From Candidatus Leptovillus affinis (GTDB lineage Bacteria; Chloroflexota; Anaerolineae; Promineifilales; Promineifilaceae): a stretch of 64,000 nucleotides of DNA. The stretch spans positions 558,001-622,000 of the forward strand of contig JADIYP010000002.1 of NCBI GenBank assembly GCA_016705235.1, read 5' to 3'. This document shows positions 59,269-64,000 of this stretch, piece by piece. The position numbers and the translations under genes were made by a program. The notes under the pieces are model-generated. The model was not told where the DNA came from. It did not search any database and saw only the letters and a program-made list of their open reading frames with translations. How positions within the stretch are numbered: position 1 is the stretch's first letter; each line of letters begins with the position of its first letter.

Positions 59269-60513
59269 TCATCCCTTGCCCAGCGCCCGCGCCACATGAT
59301 GCACCAGACGTTCGGCGACGGCCGTTTTGCTCAACAGCGGCATCTCTTCCACTATTCCGGCCGAACTTAACAGCACAACGCGGTTGGTATCGACGGCAAA
59401 ACCGGCGCCGTCCGCCAGCACATCGTTCACGGCGATGAAATTAAGACCCTTGCGCAAGAGTTTTTGACGGCCGTATTCAAACGCATCATGCGTCTCGGCC
59501 GCAAACCCCAACGATACACGCGGGTAGCCCGTTTTTTCCCGCCGCTCCTTCACCGCGCTGAGGATGTCCAGCGTCACTTCCAGACCAATCGCCAGCCCCC
59601 AGCCGCCGTTGCCGTCGCCTTCCTGTTCGGTCTTTTTGATTTTGCGATCCGACTGCGTTTCTGGCCGAAAATCGGCCACCGCCGCCACCATGAACAAGGC
59701 GTCGGCGTCTTGCGTGGCGGCCAGCACGGCATCGGCCATTTGCTGCGTCGTTTCCACGTTTACTCGCGTCACGCCCAAAGGGGCCGGCTCGCTGATGGGT
59801 CCGGCAATCAGCGTGACCCGCGCGCCGGCATCCAACGCCGCCTGGGCCACCGCCAAGCCTTGTTTGCCCGTGGAACGATTGCTAATGAACCGCACCGGGT
59901 CCAGCGCTTCCCGCGTAGGACCGGTGCTGACCACGACATGCATCCCGGCCAGCGGCCCATTGCCCGCCAAAGCCAGGCGCACTTCGTTCAGCAGTTCCGG
60001 CGGCTCCACCATGCGCCCCAATCCGCTCAGACCAGAGGCCATGCGCCCAACCGCCGGTCCGGCAAAGGCTGCGCCACGCGCCTGGAGCGTAGCAATGTTG
60101 GCCTGCGTGGCCGCGTGTTCGTACATGCCGCCATCCATCGCCGGGGCCAGCATGATGGGGCAGCGGGCGGCCAAGGCGGTCACCGTCAGCAAATTATCGG
60201 CCAGACCGTGGGCCAGTTTGGCGATGGTGTGGGCGGTGGCCGGAGCGATCAGGAAAAAATCGGCCGTTTCGCCCAAACCCACATGGCGAACGTGGTCGTC
60301 CAGGTCCCACATGGATGTGTACACCGGCCGCCCGGTGACCGAGCGAAAGGCCAGCGGCGTGGCAAATTGCTGCGCCGCCTCTGTCAGGATCACGTCTACC
60401 TGCGCGCCGGCCTGGGTTAATTTGGAGGCCAGGTCGATGCTTTTATACGCGGCGATGGAGCCGCTGACGCCGAGTAAAATTCGTTTGTTTTGCAAAAGGG
60501 TGATGGGTTCCAT
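59269..60513 (-). CDS. coaBC: CoaBC bifunctional phosphopantothenoylcysteine synthase/decarboxylase
   Basis: A 414-residue CoaBC. The CoaC flavodoxin-like half (about 1-185) starts ILLGVSGSIAAYKSIDLAS, with PATAHTIAKLAHG and the PAMDGGMY active-site motif (usually PxMNxxMW). The CoaB half has VSTGPTREALDPVRFISNRSTGKQG and EMTFAVDT-like end motifs (GAGFAVDTNRVVLL). It makes 4'-phosphopantetheine from 4'-phosphopantothenate in CoA synthesis. ATG 60513 with AGGA 7-9 bases upstream is preferred to the longer frame to 60615. Confidence 0.93.
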   Translation of the reverse strand: MEPITLLQNKRILLGVSGSIAAYKSIDLASKLTQAGAQVDVILTEAAQQFATPLAFRSVTGRPVYTSMWDLDDHVRHVGLGETADFFLIAPATAHTIAKLAHGLADNLLTVTALAARCPIMLAPAMDGGMYEHAATQANIATLQARGAAFAGPAVGRMASGLSGLGRMVEPPELLNEVRLALAGNGPLAGMHVVVSTGPTREALDPVRFISNRSTGKQGLAVAQAALDAGARVTLIAGPISEPAPLGVTRVNVETTQQMADAVLAATQDADALFMVAAVADFRPETQSDRKIKKTEQEGDGNGGWGLAIGLEVTLDILSAVKERREKTGYPRVSLGFAAETHDAFEYGRQKLLRKGLNFIAVNDVLADGAGFAVDTNRVVLLSSAGIVEEMPLLSKTAVAERLVHHVARALGKG

Positions 60514-60630
60514 TTTTCGTCCTGTGCTTGTTGGGCGGATTGGGAATTGGAAGATTGCAGCGGTGCGGCGAAGAAGATGGCAGACACTGCTAAACTTCCT
60601 TCGTGGTCTGACCACATGCTTTTGATGGCT

Positions 60631-60685
60631 GTAGCCGGGGTATCCTTACCCCGCTCCGTCAGGCGCGATAAGAAATCGCGGCTAC
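60631..60685. repeat. Dispersed single BIME core
   Basis: A 55-bp GTAG...CTAC element with the two hairpin arms of the 109-bp element core and the 72-bp array, without terminal inverted repeats. It lies upstream of coaBC. Confidence 0.75.
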
Positions 60686-60873
60686 AACTCGTTTGTCGTT
60701 TTCTAAACGAGGCAATTATACGCCATCCGCCGCGAGTCCGGCACTTTTTGTGGCTGGGGACCGGGTATGATTCGGCTGGAGAATGGATTATACTGTGGGC
60801 AGGCAGCGAGGAGATGTGTTTGTAGGTGTAGTGGGAAAGGTTTACCTGAACCGGACCAAAGGCAAGGGGTGTG

Positions 60874-61482
60874 ATGTCCGTTCAACCCGACAACGTAACC
60901 AATCCGCCGTGGATTTTGTCGGCTTTGCAGCAGGCGTGGCTGCTGCAATTGGCGCGGGAGGCCATTCATTTTTATCTGAAGCATGGGAAAACGATGAGGG
61001 TGGAAACGGCCGTGCCCGCTCTGATGCAGCCCGCCGGTGTATTTGTGACACTGCGCAGTCTGGCTGATGGCCTTACGCCCAAAGCCGCGCGCCTGCGCGG
61101 CTGCATTGGGCATGTGGAAGCCGATTGGCCGCTTGCGGAAGTTGTCGCCTCCATGGCCGTCAAATCCGCCACCCGCGATCCGCGTTTTCCCCCTGTGACC
61201 CTGGCCGAATTGGACCAGATCGCCATCGAGATTTCTATTTTGTCGCCGGCGGAACCGGTGGAATCGATTCACCAGATCGAGTTGGGGCGTCACGGCCTGA
61301 TCATCAGCGATGGCTACCATCGCGGGCTGCTGCTGCCGCAGGTTCCGCTTACGTTTGGTTGGACGCGGGAAGAGTTTTTGGAGAATTTGTGCCGTAAAGC
61401 GGGTATGCCGCGCGATGCCTGGCACGAAGCCGAGCTGTATATGTTTACAACGGCCGTAATCGAGGAATCGGCAGAAGGATGA
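60874..61482 (+). CDS. AMMECR1-domain protein
   Basis: A 202-residue AMMECR1-family protein (AmmeMemoRadiSam system protein A). Conserved blocks are GVFVTLRS, LRGCIGH, SATRDPRFPPVTLAELDQI (about 109-127), IEISILSP and the GLLLPQV...WTREEFLENLCRKAG region. The molecular function is unknown; a structural MEMO/radical SAM partner set is expected but is not in the window. ATG 60874 was chosen over GTG 60871; the AAGGGG site is close. It is convergent with the ABC exporter gene. Confidence 0.85.
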   Translation: MSVQPDNVTNPPWILSALQQAWLLQLAREAIHFYLKHGKTMRVETAVPALMQPAGVFVTLRSLADGLTPKAARLRGCIGHVEADWPLAEVVASMAVKSATRDPRFPPVTLAELDQIAIEISILSPAEPVESIHQIELGRHGLIISDGYHRGLLLPQVPLTFGWTREEFLENLCRKAGMPRDAWHEAELYMFTTAVIEESAEG

Positions 61483-61507
61483 CGATTTTTGGTCGTCATC
61501 CTTCTGC
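61471..61507. terminator. Bidirectional intrinsic terminator
   Basis: A perfect 15-bp stem GCAGAAGGATGACGA/TCGTCATCCTTCTGC with a 7-base loop, between the convergent AMMECR1 and ABC exporter genes. The AMMECR1 stop lies in the left arm. Confidence 0.75.
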
Positions 61508-61522
61508 TACAATGCTTTTTGC

Positions 61523-63352
<1,830 letters not shown>

Positions 63353-63415
63353 GATGATGTCTCCGTGAGCGGCCTGGGGTAGGGCGGCGGATGTGCCTGC
63401 CGCCTACCGCCAGGC

Positions 63416-64000
63416 TTAGTTTGTTGCGATTGTTGTCGTTATTTTTTCCTGGAAACGGCCGTTATGCTGCCCGTTTCCATTGCCATTGCTGCCCGAGCCG
63501 ACGGAAGCGATTTCTTTTTCCAGTTCGGCTTCGATGCGCGCCTGCAGGTTGTAAATTTGTTGGTACGTGCCGGGCTGGTCCAGGAGTTTGGTGTGCGTGC
63601 CGCGTTGGATGATACGGCCGTTATCCAGCACCAAAATCAAGTCCGCATCCATCACACTCTGAATCCGATGCGCGATCACAAAGGTAGTTCGCGTAGCCAT
63701 TAAGCCTTGCAGCGCCGCCCGGATCGAAGCCTCGGTTTCCGTGTCCACCGACGAGGTGGCGTCGTCCATAATCAGAATGCGCGGATTCTTCAGCAGTGTA
63801 CGGGCAATGGTCACCCGCTGCTTCTGCCCGCCGGAAAGCGTCACCCCGCGTTCGCCCACCAGCGTTTCATAGCCGTTGGGGAAGGAAAGGATGACGTCAT
63901 GGATGGCGGCTGCGCGCGCGGCCGTTTCCACTTCCGCATCCGACACCGTTCGACCCACGCCGTAAGTGATGTTTTCCCGGATGGAGCGCGAGAACAAGAA
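63416..64000 (-). CDS. ABC exporter half-transporter, N-terminal part beyond window
   Basis: The last 194 codons of a second exporter half; the frame is open to the right edge (F-L-F-S-R-S at the boundary), so the start is missing. Visible parts: signature VTLSGGQKQR, Walker B LILMDDATSSVD-like ILIMDDATSSVD with Asp in place of the catalytic Glu, and H-loop IAHRIQS. The tail is Ser/Asn/Gly-rich (GSGSNGNGNGQHNGR). It lies 63 bases before the consensus half, in the same operon. It is the degenerate partner of a heterodimeric exporter. Confidence 0.92.
   Translation of the reverse strand, partial: FLFSRSIRENITYGVGRTVSDAEVETAARAAAIHDVILSFPNGYETLVGERGVTLSGGQKQRVTIARTLLKNPRILIMDDATSSVDTETEASIRAALQGLMATRTTFVIAHRIQSVMDADLILVLDNGRIIQRGTHTKLLDQPGTYQQIYNLQARIEAELEKEIASVGSGSNGNGNGQHNGRFQEKITTTIATN

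Overview
The window looks like chromosomal DNA of an uncultured, GC-rich bacterium, most plausibly a filamentous or aquatic member of the Chloroflexota (Anaerolineae-like). This is inference: it rests on the gene mix (menaquinol-type cytochrome b/Rieske/multiheme cytochrome c operon, GH3 enzymes, DUF4405-type membrane proteins, P450/thiolase, many stand-alone regulators) and on two genome-wide habits. The first is the octamer palindrome ACGGCCGT, seen about 130 times by eye, mostly inside genes. The second is dense intergenic hairpin repeats, many with GTAG heads typical of REP/BIME elements. No rRNA, tRNA, CRISPR or prophage genes were recognised.

Region by region: 1-1763 is a large unrecognised protein on the minus strand that runs off the left edge. 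1764-3113 is repeat-rich intergenic DNA. 3114-9740 is the most interesting block: ArsR-type regulator, TusA, MvhD-like protein, two HdrA/QmoA-B-like flavoproteins, an embedded winged-helix protein, a QmoC-like membrane iron-sulfur/cytochrome b subunit and a DsrE-like protein. This is a Qmo/Hdr-type electron-transfer complex coupled to sulfur carriers, with no HdrB, DsrAB or AprAB in view. 9924-12574 continues with a NifX/NifB-C-like protein, a thioredoxin-VKOR fusion and a radical SAM enzyme. 12597-16352 (LysR, triplicated mobile repeat, TetR, glycosyltransferase) is nearly free of ACGGCCGT and may be newer DNA.

16612-23419 holds a band-7 protein, an AI-2E family transporter, a duplicated DUF4405-type membrane protein, a secreted low-complexity protein and a two-component system. 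23448-27523 is a ferric-iron type ABC transporter (ATPase, permease, binding lipoprotein). 27783-30407 has TetR, a GNAT acetyltransferase, a damaged ORF with suspicious poly-G runs, and pyrF. 30470-34018 encodes cytochrome b, Rieske and triheme cytochrome c. 34236-39189 has RarD, a DeoR-NosL fusion regulator, FixH-like and NapH-like proteins, a DUF1295 protein and a chloramphenicol-phosphotransferase-like kinase.

39254-46906 has P450, thiolase, aldo/keto reductase, a beta-glucosidase, a six-copy 72-bp hairpin array and a metallo-hydrolase. 46910-56994 has a MOP-superfamily transporter, L-threonine dehydrogenase-like epimerase, CDF metal exporter, a NagZ-like membrane-anchored GH3 protein, a structured RNA candidate, two S41 proteases and SmpB. 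57007-64000 has a large cytochrome c protein, CoaBC, an AMMECR1 protein and a heterodimeric ABC exporter, the second half of which runs off the right edge.
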